Numbered from the stretch's first letter, positions 1-13,295 are shown. The stretch is 64,000 nucleotides of DNA from Fasciola hepatica (GCA_948099385.1 CANUEZ040000107.1:3100001-3164000), one strand, 5' to 3'. Translations and numbers: made by a program. The notes: generated from the sequence alone by a model not told the origin.

Positions 1-320
1 ACCGATGACATCATCTCTACGGCCTAGTACGTCTACCTGGAGGCCTCATGATGTGACTGCGACAGTACAACCGCCGCGTATACCTGAAACTATGGTGACT
101 AAGCTCAGTAAGCACTGTTCAACAGGCATGCAACCAAAATAACCCTGGCCACTAGCAACAGTTACCGCCCTTCCCCCAAGTCAGCTACCAGGTCATCATC
201 CCGCTTCACAAGCCTCCCTATTCAGATGCCAGCTGTGGAGTTCAGGCGGGCACCGGGCTCTACAGCCACAACACAGTCACCTCGCCTCAGCTCCCTCCGA
301 CTAACAGACCTTCAGCCCTT

Positions 321-2225
321 ATGAGCACACAAACCCCGATCACGTTGGAGGCCCTATCGAACCCACTTACGTCGAACCAACCAGGGGGAAAATATGGCAA
401 GCCCCACTATTACTTAGAAGCCCTCTCCAATGGACAAGTCCTCCAAATCCCTGTGATAATAGAGCGCCATATAGTGGCCATTGTTTTCTTAGGCACTTTT
501 TATCACCATCTGCGCCCTACCTTTGACAATGCCACAAGTCAAAGCTGCAGGTTGCCCATTCGTTACCTCTAATTTCGTGTGAAAATCTGTATCCAAAACC
601 GCAGCTGTTAAAGGACTACACTGTTATGCAGTCTCGCTTCTTTAACCCTCTCCGGACAAACGAAAATGTCAATAACCCAGACTCTCCAGTTATGCCTCAC
701 TTCTGATATGGTTCATCTACATCGGACCTTGGCACCGCCAGACACAATAGCGTCACCAGCTCTTCCTTTGCCTATAGTGCAACATGATATGAAACAGCTT
801 ACATGCCAAAACTTCCAACTCTCGGTGTTGATTTGCCACCCACATATGGACCCTCTAGTCAAACCACCAATTTAGACTACTTCTCACTACACAACCTAAT
901 TGACCAACCGAATTCCCCAAAACTGAATACCAATAAAATTATCTCGTTGGTTCTTTTCGTTAGCCGATCCATCACAAACAAAGTTTAGCACTTGCTATAT
1001 CTGGTCACTAGTTCTGATTATGATATAATCTTGATTACTGAAACTTAGTTAACCAATCACAATTCAACGGATCAGATTTCTCTTGTAGGCTGTAACTTTT
1101 TAGAGTAAATGAGAAAATTGGACTCAGTAGAGGCTGTTTGGCATTTGTCAAGCAGACCCTTATTACAACAGCACTTCATCAACCTCTACTTGGCTCTACT
1201 CCTGACTCACTTTGGCTAAATGTCCACATTCCTGGCTCCGAACTTCATGTTGGATGTGTTTACCGTCCATCAGGAGAAAATTTACCCGGGCTGCCACACC
1301 TAATTGATGCATCTGAATACCTATCCTTACTGCCCTCATGTATAAAAATCATTGCTGAATAATTCAACCTGCCTAAGATAGCTTGGTCATATTTATCTGC
1401 ACCCTCTAACCTTTTATCATTTGTAACAAGTATTACTGTAGGAGGGTGGGTACAGCATATCCGCTCTCCCAAAAGGAAAAACAGCTTCTTGTAACTCACT
1501 TTTACCCATGGCGCCCCTCTGATATTTGCCCTAATCTCCCAGAGTTATCCCGGTAGCGATCACATTACGGTTAACTGCCGCATTCCCACTCACCAACAGC
1601 CTACTCTGAAATCACACTGCATCAAGCCCTCTTCTCTCCCTGACTGGAAGGTTCTCCCTACGGTCGTCCAACAAACGGATTGGAGTGAGTTTCTCTCTCT
1701 CGTGATACACAACAAGCCACTGATATTTTCTATGTGCAGTCTTCCATATGTCCTGATAGGATTACCTACCAAACAGAATTGGGGTCGATTCAGTTCCACG
1801 CAGATTTACTAAGCGACTAATTGGATGGAACTCATGCCTCACTTTTGAAGAATGCTGCTTATTTTTTAAATTAGGCCGTTTATGGCCTCGCCGTATAAAA
1901 CTGAACCTTACCTTTTGTATAACATTCTTCACGGCCAGACATATATTCCTAATCCATTGCACATTACGCCCGTTTCTAGGGACCCACTAAGTTCTAGGAT
2001 TCTGAACCTTTCAACCCCTATTACCAACGACAGCTTGAGTTCACGCTTTTCAACACAGTGTACTCTAACTTACAGAATAAATTACCGTTAGACATACGCA
2101 TTTCTACTTCCAGCCATCGGTTCAAAGGTGCTTTGGATAAATTCCTCACTGTTACCCAAACCTCACAGATCCTCAGTGTAGAAACACCCAATGACCAAGC
2201 CTATGAGAAGGGTCTGGACTTTTGA
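321..2225 (+). pseudogene. LINE-A copy 1: endonuclease fused to RT C-terminus
   Basis: Degenerate non-LTR retrotransposon ORF2. About 321-900 is a proline/serine/threonine-rich stretch like the one before the endonuclease in LINE-A copy 5. From about 920 the APE-type endonuclease (EN), which nicks target DNA, can be followed through several stops: an N-terminal strand (SLVLFVSRSITNK), an ITET motif with a stop where W is usual (about 1,040), a PDSLWLNVHI block (about 1,203-1,232), and PGSDHITVN (about 1,546-1,572), the SDH motif of the family. Directly after, near 1,800, comes RFTKRLIGW, which in LINE-A copies 3 and 4 lies in the RT C-terminal part. The RT core with its catalytic aspartates is therefore missing. 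The frame ends in GLDF and a TGA at 2,223-2,225; copies 3 and 4 end in GLDF and GIDF. EN and C-terminal identity are clear; clade assignment is not. Confidence 0.72.
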
Positions 2226-2830
2226 ATCGTGCCAACACCGGCTGTCTATGACAGATGAAATTGAGTAAAAATTCTTAGTTTTTCTGCCTTCTGCAACCGC
2301 AAAGCTAGTTCCAGAGAGTCACTGTCTAATAACGTCGCCTCTTTGTCTCGACACTCATTTATCCTCAGCTGGGAGCATCCCAGACTGCGCCCCTCCACTT
2401 TTTCTCTATTTCCGGACCCTCACTCGTGCGTAACTTTCTCTCGATGACTTTTATTACACAGGAGACCACACCGGTCACTAACCTGGCATATGCATCTACC
2501 CGACGATCGGCTATTCGTACGCTACCCGACCGATGCACCCTTGGTTACTTTCCGGGATCCCCTGGTGCCTGGTCGCGGACTGCCTGATACCTACAGCCGT
2601 TTGGCCCCACCAAGAAAATTCATGTCGATCCCAAAGGTGCTGGGCGCGGTCAGATCCACCACTTTGGCCGGAGCCCATCGGGCATACAGGCTGTCTGTAA
2701 CGGTCTGCGGGCGCCACTAGGCTGGTGGATTGCACCTCCTGTCACCAGAAGTTTTCTCTGGCTAGGTGTCCAGAGCACGGCCAGCCCCACCTACTAGCAC
2801 CAGTTGCGGATTAAAAAACAACGTCCCCTG
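2226..2830 (+). mobile_element. LINE-A copy 1, start of 3' UTR
   Basis: Non-coding tail after the GLDF stop. It carries a 'cctcagctggga' block (about 2,362), and at about 2,640-2,815 a conserved box that also occurs at 8,090-8,270 and 27,100-27,290, including 'ggctggtggat' and the string around the block that reads 'ggccagccccacc' here. Homology fades after about 2,830, though the sequence stays pyrimidine-rich to about 3,350, so the true end could lie further on. Confidence 0.65.
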
Positions 2831-5089
2831 CATCGCTTTGCTGCCACCCATTGCCTCCTGCAACGTTCCTGAACAAGATTTATCATACACTCGGTCAAGT
2901 TTCAAATGAAAACTGTACATATACTCGCTGGGCTCGGCAATTTACCCTGCTATTTGCCACCACTGACATTTATCTCCATCGACTTGTCTTCTATCTTTCT
3001 GAACTGATCCCATGTTTACCTTCATTCTACCCTGTCCAGTTACCGGATTCTCTACATCGAAACATGAAACAGTTTTACTGTTCAGATGTCTTTATAGTGG
3101 ATATTACAATTCCTGAAATACTCCTAAAAAGACCATTTATCCACTTGTTAATTTGTATGTCATTAATCTATTTATCTAAGCAAAACCATCATTTAAAGAC
3201 TCGTTTCCCACATGCCAACGATACCAAAAAACATGAAATGGTCTTCCTTCCAGCGTTTCATCTGTGTGACACCAGCTCTATGTTCCATCGTACCCTTCCG
3301 TAGCATCTCTTATCATTCAGCCATTAGCATTACATGAGAGCTGTATTGGAAATGAAGCGTTCAAAATCCAGGACGTGCATAGTTCAATTGCCTCCCCGGA
3401 TTCGCATGTCAGACTTCAGCATTTCCAGCCGTGCAATCACCTACACTTCCGGAGAGCTGTTCCTATGAACTAATTTTATACGACAGTATCAGTCCACTAT
3501 ATGTCCACTTCCCGCGTCTGCCTTGTTACCAACTTAAGATGCTCCCGTGCTATTCACCAACAAACCCAGACAAACCCATAGATGTATCACACTTTGCTTA
3601 TCTATGAACTACTGCCGCCGTTCCACTAAGACACCGTGGTCGGTGTAACGGTTATTCCGACTGTGAGTAGCGCGTAGCCAATTAAAGCGAATCCAAAACC
3701 AGAACAAGACTGATTCGTAGTTTCTACGGTACTCAGTTATAAGGCCACGACTTCTAGCAACGGGGACCAGAATTAAACAAAAGTCAATGTCAGGTACCAC
3801 CGTCATGGCAGTTCAAGTTCGAATAAAAATTATGCCACTTCACGTGAGCAGAATATAAACAAATGTCGAAGTGTAGTGATTGATGAATGCTGTACTTGTT
3901 CAAGAGTCAATAAGATAAAGAGCATGATCTCAACAATACAATTATATAACAAAGGCTAGGGAGGACTTCCAAGCATGTACCTAACCGTCGACCACCTTCA
4001 CAACATTCCATTGAGTACCTTTTCTATATCCTAAGCTGAAAATCAACTACATATAACTCAGGCTGCCTTTAGTCTCTTCGTCTTTCCAAGGTTTTAGGTT
4101 GGGCTTTCCTCAACTTACCCAGTCAAGCAACCGGTTAGCACATTGACCACCGTCACATTTCGGTAACGTGCCGGTAACAAGAAGGCAAGGAAATATTCGA
4201 CAATTTATGACAACAGTCATATTATTAGTCTTCAACTAGTCTCAAGAGTAAAGATATGGGAGTTGACTCATGTTTTTGTCCGCAATTGCGGTACAATCGC
4301 GGGGTTTTGTTTCAGCCGAGTGAAGGCCGAATTTGCATTTCAAAGCGGTTCTACTTTGTCGCGAGTGACACGTGCTTCCATCCGTGAGTTCATAGTCACT
4401 TTAAGTGGCTGTGGAAGTTGCAAAGTTCATTACTTGATGCGGTGAATAATAGGTTTGTGTTTTGTTGTCAGGCCTTCAGTGATACCATGTAGTAAATGGC
4501 GATCGAAGTGGTGATTGCAGCTGGCTTTATAGAAACTGCAAAAGTAATTATTTTTCGCTCACACAATTGGGCTTCTATAATGGACAAACACTAACTGAGC
4601 ATGAGGCGATGTTAAATAATGTAGCTCATGTTTTGAAGTAAAAAAGAGATTATTTTAAAGGCCTAGCGAGGGGTCCCCTGACTCAGCGGATTTGTGTGGA
4701 GTCTCCCGTACACTCACCAATATCTTCATAGCCAGTTTTTGACTTAGCCCACCCCTAACCAAAGTAAAGTAAACGCAGCTTCCTTCATCACGCCTCTACG
4801 TAGTCCACCAAGATTGACGGACGAAGAGAACCGTGAAGTACGGAGAAAGGGGCCGCATTGAACACCCCAAGGTTAGTGGTTTTATAGTTCAGGCGATAAG
4901 AACATTTCGTATGGCTCGTCCCACCCATTAACTACCAGTCAGTCGGCCGGCCAAAAGCAGGATTTCCTTCAAAGATGGCAAGGTGGTTGGTCTGTCGCCC
5001 ACACTTATGACATTCAGACTACGTGAAGCGTATTCTCTCCTGTTTGAATGGTCTGCGGATCGACTATTCTTTGCTAATAAGGAAGGATG
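2831..5089. other. No recognised gene
   Basis: The first part (to about 3,350) is pyrimidine-rich and may be eroded LINE-A 3' UTR. I recognise nothing in the rest. Short open frames, such as 2,851-3,303 (+) and 3,609-3,806 (-), show no family motif. Confidence 0.4.
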
Positions 5090-5117
5090 GCGGCTTCATT
5101 AGCCGTGTAAGGGAGAG

Positions 5118-5570
5118 GTGGCCTCCACCTTCGGGCCATTCCAGGTTCCCAATGAAGCCCAACTGAATAAGTTGGGAAAAAGACCTGGAAACAGTAATTT
5201 CAATTGCGCTCTGATTTGCACGATTGTTTATGCTTACAAAAGAAGGCAAAATCCCTACAGCGCCACTTTGGCACCAACCTCCGATCAACTGTGCGAAGAA
5301 TGTTGTCCTTGCTAGTTGAAGAAGATCTGGCGCTCCAATGTAACTGGACCGGAAAGCCCGGAAAATTATCCATCGGAAATTATCAATTTCCCTACGCTGT
5401 GATAGGTTAGGCTGTTTTATCAATACCACAAATAATTTCACAAAGACCATCAAAACGACTGCTCGGTTCCAAGAGGTGCCACCTCTGGATATCGAGCGCA
5501 TTATGAAAAGGTGGTTGACGGATACCCGGGATCGGGGTTGCGGCCGTCTTATTGCCGGGTAGGCTCAAAT
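5118..5570 (+). pseudogene. DUF4806-like domain fragment, frameshifted
   Basis: Three successive frames on the + strand together resemble the DUF4806 domain, whose function is unknown and which occurs in many animal proteins, often near transposon-derived sequence. Frame one (5,118-5,315) has FQVPNEAQLNKLGKRP followed by a helix-like stretch. Frame two (5,204-5,410) has STVRRMLSLLVEEDLALQ and then CNWTGKPGKLSI, which fits the characteristic NWxGxxGK signature of the family, then a YAVI segment. Frame three (about 5,405-5,570) has NNFTKTIKTTARFQ and IERIMKRWL. The order matches the domain, but at least two frameshifts break it and I see no start codon or upstream exon. The longer antisense frame at 5,064-5,501 overlaps it and is probably a shadow. 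Could be a decayed host gene or a captured domain. Confidence 0.42.
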
Positions 5571-7649
5571 TTCCCCGTGAAATACTCCTACAAAAAAATC
5601 TGATACTTCATTTGTGTGCCACAATTTACTGACTTCACGTTCTTCGTTTACATTGAAACTTACGCCAAGTTACCGTATATACACACATATCATTGTTCAC
5701 GCTGCCAAACCATAGTTCGTTTTGCACTTCCCACTCCACTTCTCGCCGGCACACAAAAAGACTTTGGGAGTGTATGTGCCACTTTTTCTAGCAGAGTGAT
5801 TTTCATAAGCATTTATCACTTGCAGAGACTTCCCCATTTTGTTCCCGCTGGAGCTTTTATGTGAATTTGCTTCCGACCTCGGTGGAGCGTTTTAGGCACC
5901 AGCTTAACATAAGAGGTTAATAATGTACATGGACCATCGATGGAAGAGTCATTAGTAAGGCACGAAATTAATTCCTTTTAGCTAATCTAGTTTTCTGAAC
6001 AGTGATAGCAAGCACCCTCGGATAGCGGCTAGCAGAGTTTTATTATCGTGGGAATAAGGTTTAGAATCGAGAGGCATGTGTAGATGGGGTATGAGTTGGA
6101 GCTCGTCGATTTTTTACTTGCCCATCGTTTACCGTACCGGTACCGGTAGATCACCGGCATACTGCCGGAGAATTAGCGGAATCCTACCGGCACTTCACTG
6201 GTACCGGTCCAGTGCCAGTCCAGATCCGGTGTGATATTAGTGCAATCATCCGCGATATTTGAAGGTTCCAACGATGTACCACTTCCAGTTGATTCCGTCA
6301 GATATCAAACATATATACCACTATTATGCTCACTTCGTTGTAACTTTGTATTCCTCATCTGTCAGTTTTAGAGTCACCCCTGATGAACCAATTGTTTCAC
6401 ATCATTTCACCCACCTCTCACCTATTGCCTTTTTTCCATCGGTCTTCCACGATTGGGCATCTGTGTCAAAGACAACTTCGAAGGCAATTTCTCTAAATCT
6501 TTGCTTGAAATGAACCATACGTATACCAAGGTATTGACCTGCCGGTTGTTTCCCAGGTACCCCATGTCAAACTCTTACCAGCTTATCCCGTTAAGCGATA
6601 GCCTACATGTTTTGACAATATCATTTACGCGCCACCCCCACATGACCTAATAAGGCCGTCGTATATCAACTTCTCTGTCCACCCTGTTGATAACTTGTGT
6701 TCACCATTAACCCAAAACGAACCCTTTGATCGAAAAGTATTTCACTCACCGGTCAGCTTTCGTCACTCTGCTGCACCCAAATTCCAGGCTTCGGCATCTA
6801 TATACACTTCTTTATGAGTGTGTCCCCCACAACCTCTTGATGAGTGGTAAGTACTAATTCAGTGGTAAATAGGGCTCCGTTTCATTTGTGCAGTTCCCCC
6901 CCTACAGACAACACCGCAACTCCTTTGATATTATATTTCTGCTATTCTTCGGATCGTTCAAGCGATCGGTTCAAGTGTATGTCCGTCATCACCAAGAATT
7001 TTTCAACTTTTTGTTGGTGCTTCTTCGGAGGTCTTTTGTCAGTTTACTCACCCCTGCAGCTTTACTTCGATGCTATAGGAAATACTGAGCATTTTTACTT
7101 CACCGTCGCTTTAGTTCATTACGTATCTCGACCGCGGAGCCCATTTCACTCACCACTGGGCGGTGCCTGCCCGACCTTCAAATTCAAATTTGCAGGGCAT
7201 TCATTGGTGCGACCACCGAAACCTATGCGGTTTTGTGCTGCGTTCACCCGAAGGAATATCCAAGGAACCTTCCTATGACCTCACTTCTTCCGTGTGATCA
7301 TGTAATCAAGCAGGATTGGAGTGTCTCCAAAAAACACCACAATTATTATTACTATCATTAATATATTTCTGTCCTGTAATTAATAGCACAAGCATGGAAA
7401 TTAACGGAAAGCTCCTCGATATTTCTTTGCTTACTTTGCCTCTTTTCCACACCAGGTCACACCACATACACTTTCATCACAGTCTCTGCAATTTTGAACC
7501 GGAAAATTCGGTCTCACTTCTCTTCTTTAGCCGGACTCATCAACTGAACCCAAAATCTAGTTATGACGTCACCATCTCTGCCCCTACCCTAACCCCCCGC
7601 TATGCTTCATCCATAACTTCATGCAGAGCTCAGTCTTTTCCACTAAATG
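5571..7649. other. No recognised gene; CCGG-rich patch
   Basis: Open frames at 6,259-6,513, 6,844-7,278 and 7,316-7,750 (+) are pyrimidine-rich and carry no motif I recognise; the last may be the beginning of the LINE-A 3' UTR that is certain from about 7,700. A local cluster of CCGG, including the palindrome ACCGGTACCGGT, sits at about 6,133-6,222. Confidence 0.4.
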
Positions 7650-10412
7650 ACTACTCTGTTAGAAAAAATAACCTTTTAACTAAATTTTCTAGCTCCCGAT
7701 TTTGCGTCTCCTTTTTTAGTCTCACATTCCATGGCCTCAATTTGTCCTAGAGATCCGCCGCATCGATGAACCCATGCTTAACTTTCGTTCTTCCCTGTAT
7801 AAACCGTTGATCCTCAGCTGGGCCATACTCAGACTGCCTTTCTCTATCACATTTCCTTTTCCAGTGATCCTCAATGCCGGGAAACCACCTCGGGCACTAT
7901 ACTGATCACATTCCTGGCTGGCGCACCTGGATAATAATACCGAGTGGCCACCTACCACCGGCTGTTCCCGTTGGTTCTGTTGCCCAAGTTCCCACAACCT
8001 GACTAACTGGTCCTAGAACATATGCCCTCATCGTGGTGTCTCAGCCCTCTATATGACCATCAACGAAAGCTCACGCCAATCTCAACGGTGTGGGGAGCGT
8101 CCGGATCTCCCGCTTTGGCCGGCGCACATCGGACATGCAAGCCGTGTGCAACGATATGCAATCGCAATTAGGCTGGTGGATCACACCTCCTGTGTTCACT
8201 TCAAAGTGTCCTTCGAATTGGCTGTCCACAGCAAGGCCAGCATCACCCACTAGCACCGGTTGCTGAATGTATGCTCCAAATCTCCTCGCTCCACCGCATT
8301 CATCACTGTTGGTTGTGGATCGTATGCTCCTACCATTCTCCTTCCACCGTTCGCCCATCTATCGTTATTTTCCACATTCTTATCACTTCCCTTCCGTGTC
8401 GTTCCACTTCTGTATGTACGCCTATTCATTCTGTTTTTGTTCTTGTCGTTTTTCATCATAACAACCCTGACTGCGTGATGTCACTCCCGTCCTATCCACT
8501 TTACTCTGTCCAAGCCAGAAATGCTTTCTTCTCCACCCATTTTGCACCTGTCGTCTCCTAATCAGTATTCACTTAGTACCTCCATATACTTATAAAGCTC
8601 ACCGGTTGCACACCTCACTAGCTACCATTTTGCGATATCATTTTTTGCCCATCTTATACCTTCCACCATTAATCACCGGACACATCCGTAACCATGACCA
8701 ATCGCCACATAAGAACTCGCCTTTCCAACCTTTGCTTCTTTTACAGCTGATTTTATTACCTTTCCATCACCACCATATTTTCTCTGATTGGCATCGCAGT
8801 TCTTTCTTGGATCTTCCTGTTAGGCAGCGTCCCGATTACCAACTTCTGGCTCAATCCTTTTGCGTAGTCCCTGGAAGCAAGCAGCTTCCCAGTCCCATTC
8901 TCCCAACTGCGAGGCACAACCACTTCTCGTGCCGTTTGTTCCATCACAGGTTTTCCCGTCCGAGAAATTTCCTTCTTCTCGGTCTTCATTCCGTATCATC
9001 TGCAGCGAAATGATCTGATTTGTCATCTCCTACCCGGTTTTCTTCAGTCGGCACTCTCATCTGCCTCATATATTGCTCACCACAGGCCTCTTCAAAGTGC
9101 CTTTTGGACTGCGCTGCTTTTCCGCGTCCCATTTAGTGTAGGGTCATTGTAACGTAATCATCTTCACCTACAATTTCAAACCATGTGATCTGCTAACACC
9201 TGATCTTCTTTACCCTCCGCTTCCTTATGTATTTCCTATGATGTTCTCTGTTACGAAGGCTGCATCTTCGCACCACAGCTCTTCTAACCTCCAAGTCAGC
9301 GTTCTCCAGGGACTCCTCACACCTATCCAACCACCCTGCACTTCCATTCGCTCTGCGTTCTCCAGCTATTTTCACGTCCATCTTCCTGCTGCATAAAGTA
9401 CCCATTTTTGACTGTCTCCACACGTCACACCTGCACCAATCAGATCGTCAGATTCACTCTTACCTGTTTTCGTCGATCCTTTTCCTCGCATCCCCCAGCT
9501 TATCAGCTTCTGCTGATAGCCATCATTTCTGTGCATCCAAAGTAGTTTCTCTCTCTCAGTTGATCCTTCATGTTTACCGGTCATAAGCAAATTCATCAGG
9601 GTTTATCCAAGTTAACTCCGTACCATTTGACCTAACCCTACATATCTCTTCCAAGCACCGCTACTTCCGAGTTCCGCCCCTGCACTGCTATTTGCCCCTG
9701 CTCTGATATATATTTATGTTTATAAATATATAAATGTACGAATATATATATCCACATATTTTCTCTGCCTCCTTCAGTTTTCCGCCGTCCAGCTCTCTTG
9801 CCAGCAGGCAGCCGCCCCTCCAGATTTGCGTCCATTTTGTCGAAAATTATGCCTCATGTTTACCGTATATCGATCCTTCCGCGCCATTGCCGCCATCCGA
9901 CCCACCTTTTACTTCTCGCATTGGTTGCTCTCCGTTTTCAGACTGACACCGCCCACTTATATCCATAAGGCATAGCTCATGGCTACCTGGTCTCCAGCCA
10001 TACAAATCAATTTTTTGTTCTTCCTTTCTTTTTTCTTTCTTTCTTTTTCCTTTTTTCTTCATCTCTTCTCGTAACGATAGTTTCTCATGCCGACTTTCGG
10101 CCCTCCTCACGTAAAACTCCCAGGATCCGACCTCCCTACTTGATGCAGCCAGCTACTCCATCTGACCTTGAGTTTCATATTTGCCGGGCACGTATGTGAA
10201 TCCATCACTGGGTTCACTTGAGCTCCCTCCATCACTCCTTGGTGTGCAAAAATTTATCTCCCTCTCATCCCTTTCTTCTTCTTCTTAACTCTCCTTTTTC
10301 TTGCGTATTTCTAGATTCCTCATGAACTTTGTCTGTCAAGTTTATCGCTTGTGAAAATTTTGATCGTGGGAAAGGCATGCCCCGGGCGCCTCCGAAATAA
10401 ACTATCATTATG
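7650..10412 (+). mobile_element. LINE-A copy 2: 3' UTR only (5'-truncated)
   Basis: This stretch aligns in order with the 3' UTR of LINE-A copy 4 (26,606-29,345): the 'gttgatcctcagctggg' block at about 7,808, the conserved box at about 8,090-8,270, a long pyrimidine-rich middle, and the end 'cgggcgcctccgaaata' (about 10,383-10,399), followed by a short ATT-rich tail. No RT or endonuclease coding sequence is recognisable, so the copy begins in or just before the 3' UTR, as expected from incomplete reverse transcription. Small open frames inside (for example 8,606-9,013) are products of the low-complexity composition. Confidence 0.68.
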
Positions 10413-11339
10413 ATTATTATTACTTTGGAGGGGGCTCCTACGCTGTGAGCAAGACATCAACCTGTCCAGCACTGCACCCACAGACATGCAAAACTGTCCC
10501 ACTTCACTAAACTTCACATGCTAATATAAGTGAGGAACAAAATACTGAACTATTTGACCAAGTCGTGGTGTTTTATTAAAGAGTTTCTTCGTGCTTTGCC
10601 TTCTGTTCTTTGTGAGAACACAGCAAAGTCTACTTTGTGGCCGCAGCTTCCTTCATATGGACGTCTTTCGATATTTCTCCATTCGTGGCTATTCAGTGAT
10701 GGGTCCTGCGGCTCTCAGTCCCACTCTCGTTCATGAAATCACCCTTTATTTCCCCAAAGTGAAAGCTTAGATACCCCAAGCTTTTTCTTCGTGCTGATAT
10801 AATATATCCTGCGGCTGGATCATGGACCTCCTGGCTTCTGTCGCTACTGGTTATATTGAACGTCTTTGGTTTCTCTTCGAATATTGTTTTATTCATCTTG
10901 TATACGACTCCTTGTTTGTTTTCCAAGCAAACCCTGCTTTTATCATATTTGTGAATGACATAGGCCTTAGCACCGTTCATGCCTGAACTCGAAGTTGATT
11001 CTTATTTGCAGCATAAACCCAAGTAAATTTACTTCGTTTAAACTCCATCCGGTTTTACATTATGGATGCTGGAACCTGCGACTCCCTTTTTGCAAATATG
11101 CAAATATCTTATCCCGTTCGTAAAAGCTGCACGAGCTGAGCTTGCTCGCACGCGTGCATTTTGATCAGAGAAGGGAATACCTATACTATTACTGTCAGGT
11201 AGTTTGAGAGCTCCAGCAGGATGGACAAGAGAAGTATACTGCTGCCTCTAGTATGAGCTGGGCTTAGTCCAATAAAGAAGCTGGTAATATCGCCAAAAGG
11301 CATGTTATCAGCCTTGGGAGTTATCCTCTAAGTAAAATC
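10413..11339. other. No recognised gene
   Basis: A short ATT-rich tail of LINE-A copy 2 runs to about 10,430. The rest shows no motif or repeat that I can match elsewhere in the window. An antisense open frame at 10,693-10,980 has no recognised family. Confidence 0.4.
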
Positions 11340-12700
11340 TGCAGGAACAAACGGCTTTCACCCCACAATCTTGGAGCTCCTGTCCGGGATGCTCGTGTGG
11401 CCTCTGGCAAAGTTGTTCACCAGATCCATCAAGAAAGCAAAGTTACCTGCTGGCAGAATTACAGTGGAAATCGTACGAATTTGCAAGGGTGGTGGAAAAG
11501 ACAACCTGGAGAAATACCGGCCCTTTAGCTTTCCATCGTATTCATCAGATTGGTGGGAGTGTTCTCCGATAATGCGCCGGTGGGGCGCCTTAATATGTAT
11601 AACCTGGTTGCAAGTGCTTAGCATGGCTTTTCGAAGGGAAAGCCCTGCCTCAGCAACCGCCCGATATTTCTTGACGAGTAGACCTGGAAGCTAGATTGGG
11701 ATGGATAAGCAAAAGTGCGCTTTGTTGACTTCTGAAAAGCCCTCGACGATGTGAACCATGAGCCATTGCTGCCTCACAAAATAAGTGAGCCAAGAGGCCA
11801 GTGGGTTGGCTACAGACCCACCCCTATGACAGCGGGATCCACGTCAGATTTGGCGACGCTTAGTCCACAATTTTCTCAGCAACCAGCTGTGTACCCCGTG
11901 AACAAGTGCTGGCGCCAGCACTCCCAGTATACGCAGATAGCCGCCCGGGAGCCTTCAGAGTGCCATGGTTTTTGTTCACAGAAGGCGTGCAAATTCTGAA
12001 CTGCTCCGGGTCTATGAAGGTTTGTGAGGACCTAGATACTCTACATAAAGATGCCGTATTCTCGAGCTCACTTTTGAACCGAGCTGGGTGCGTGTGACAA
12101 AAGGCGTTTTTGTCCGTAAGTACCCGCTGTCAGAATCCGGACAACTCTGATCCAAAAGCACGGAAGGCGAAAATCCGAGACCAAAGAGCGGTTGTAGCTA
12201 GCAATTCCCAGCTGCGGGCGCAGCATCTGTCAAAATCCAGTGTGGCAAATAGATCTGTGTACCAGCTGAGCAGGACAATGACTTCAAAGACTCGCGAGCC
12301 CTGTCACACCTTTACAAGTCCTTAAAGCGGCTCCATCTAGGGTACGTGGTAGGTGCCTGGGGCTCCCGGTCAGCCGGAGACACCAACAAGTGGGTGTTCA
12401 AAGGAGGTTCACGGGAACAACTTCCGATCAAAGAGGATCACAAGAAGAGGATTGTCCAGCATCACCGGGGCCAGGATGAACTACGGGAGACTCGATGGAA
12501 ACGACGGAGTAAGGGGCTGTAGACCACCAACAAAGTATTGTTTGTCCGCGGCAGAAACCTTGCCCTCAGGGGGCATGAATTGAAGCTCGGTGAATCAACA
12601 AACAGCAAGACAATCACGGCCAAGTTGTTTTCATACAGAGAAACAAATGGCCGGAATAAACCCTCTGTAGACGGAGTGACAACAAATACCTCCACAGGTT
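11340..12700 (+). pseudogene. CR1-like LINE RT remnant
   Basis: Heavily decayed RT of a CR1/jockey-type LINE, readable by shifting frames. At 11,371-11,600 there is LAKLFTRSIKKAKLPAG, then KYRPFSF, matching the family's 'Lf-S-g-lP ... NYRP-S' block before RT domain 1. At about 11,715-11,780 a VDF-KALDDVNHE segment (with a stop) corresponds to the RT palm 'DFSKAFD-VnH' motif. At about 12,300-12,420 the thumb motif 'LvrPhLEY...W' is recognisable across frames. The FADD catalytic motif cannot be found. Many stops and frameshifts mark this as older than the LINE-B copies downstream. The BEL/Pao left LTR lies just after it. Confidence 0.6.
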
Positions 12701-12952
12701 TTAAGAGGTTAAACTAGGCTTGTACTCATGTTTACCCGGATTTTCCGTGAGACTGGTGAGAGCTCCAAGAAGAACCTCGGTTCCGAATTCTTTTCCGTTG
12801 TTATTCAACCCATAGCCACCTGCATGCCTCTTGGTCCATTTGCATTGTCCTTTACAAAATAGCTGACATTTTGGTGGCTTGTCGTTTGCATGACCAGTCA
12901 GTCTGCTGGTTGCCGAAGATTTACTCCGGCAAAATGTTGCCCTAGCTACCCT

Positions 12953-13295
12953 TTTAACAGCCGGTCGTGGAAAATCCCCCTTTTTCCCTCGCGATTCAGT
13001 GTTTTTCCTAACATCACTCATTTGCCTACACTATTGACTTGTCTTTACGAACTGGTTGTTTTTCTGGTCCAATTGATGTTTGTTCGCGCTCAGAGCGCTA
13101 CTTTGACACATCCTTGTTCAGGACCCGCGTGACGCACGTGCTGTTTTCTCACACGCTGCTATTCGGTTTCTCGTTGTTGAGTCCTTGTGATCGTATTATT
13201 GAGGTTTGTATATTTTTTATGTCATTGTTTATTGTAATAATCTATTATCGTAGAATATCACGGATAATCGTCTTTTGATTTCAGGATTCGTTGCG
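12953..13295 (+). repeat. BEL/Pao left LTR
   Basis: Direct repeat of 18,704-19,046 with the same length and only scattered differences. The right copy starts TGTACCAG and ends GTTGCA; here the start is TTTAACAG and the end GTTGCG, so both terminal TG and CA are mutated. I placed the end before AATT and the primer-binding site because 'tggctacgcattgct' follows both copies at the same distance. An alternative end at 'atatca' (13,260) would give a 308-bp LTR. Confidence 0.85.

Noticed and set aside
5064..5501. 145-codon antisense gene
   Set aside because: Overlaps the DUF4806-like text on the other strand; no motif of its own.
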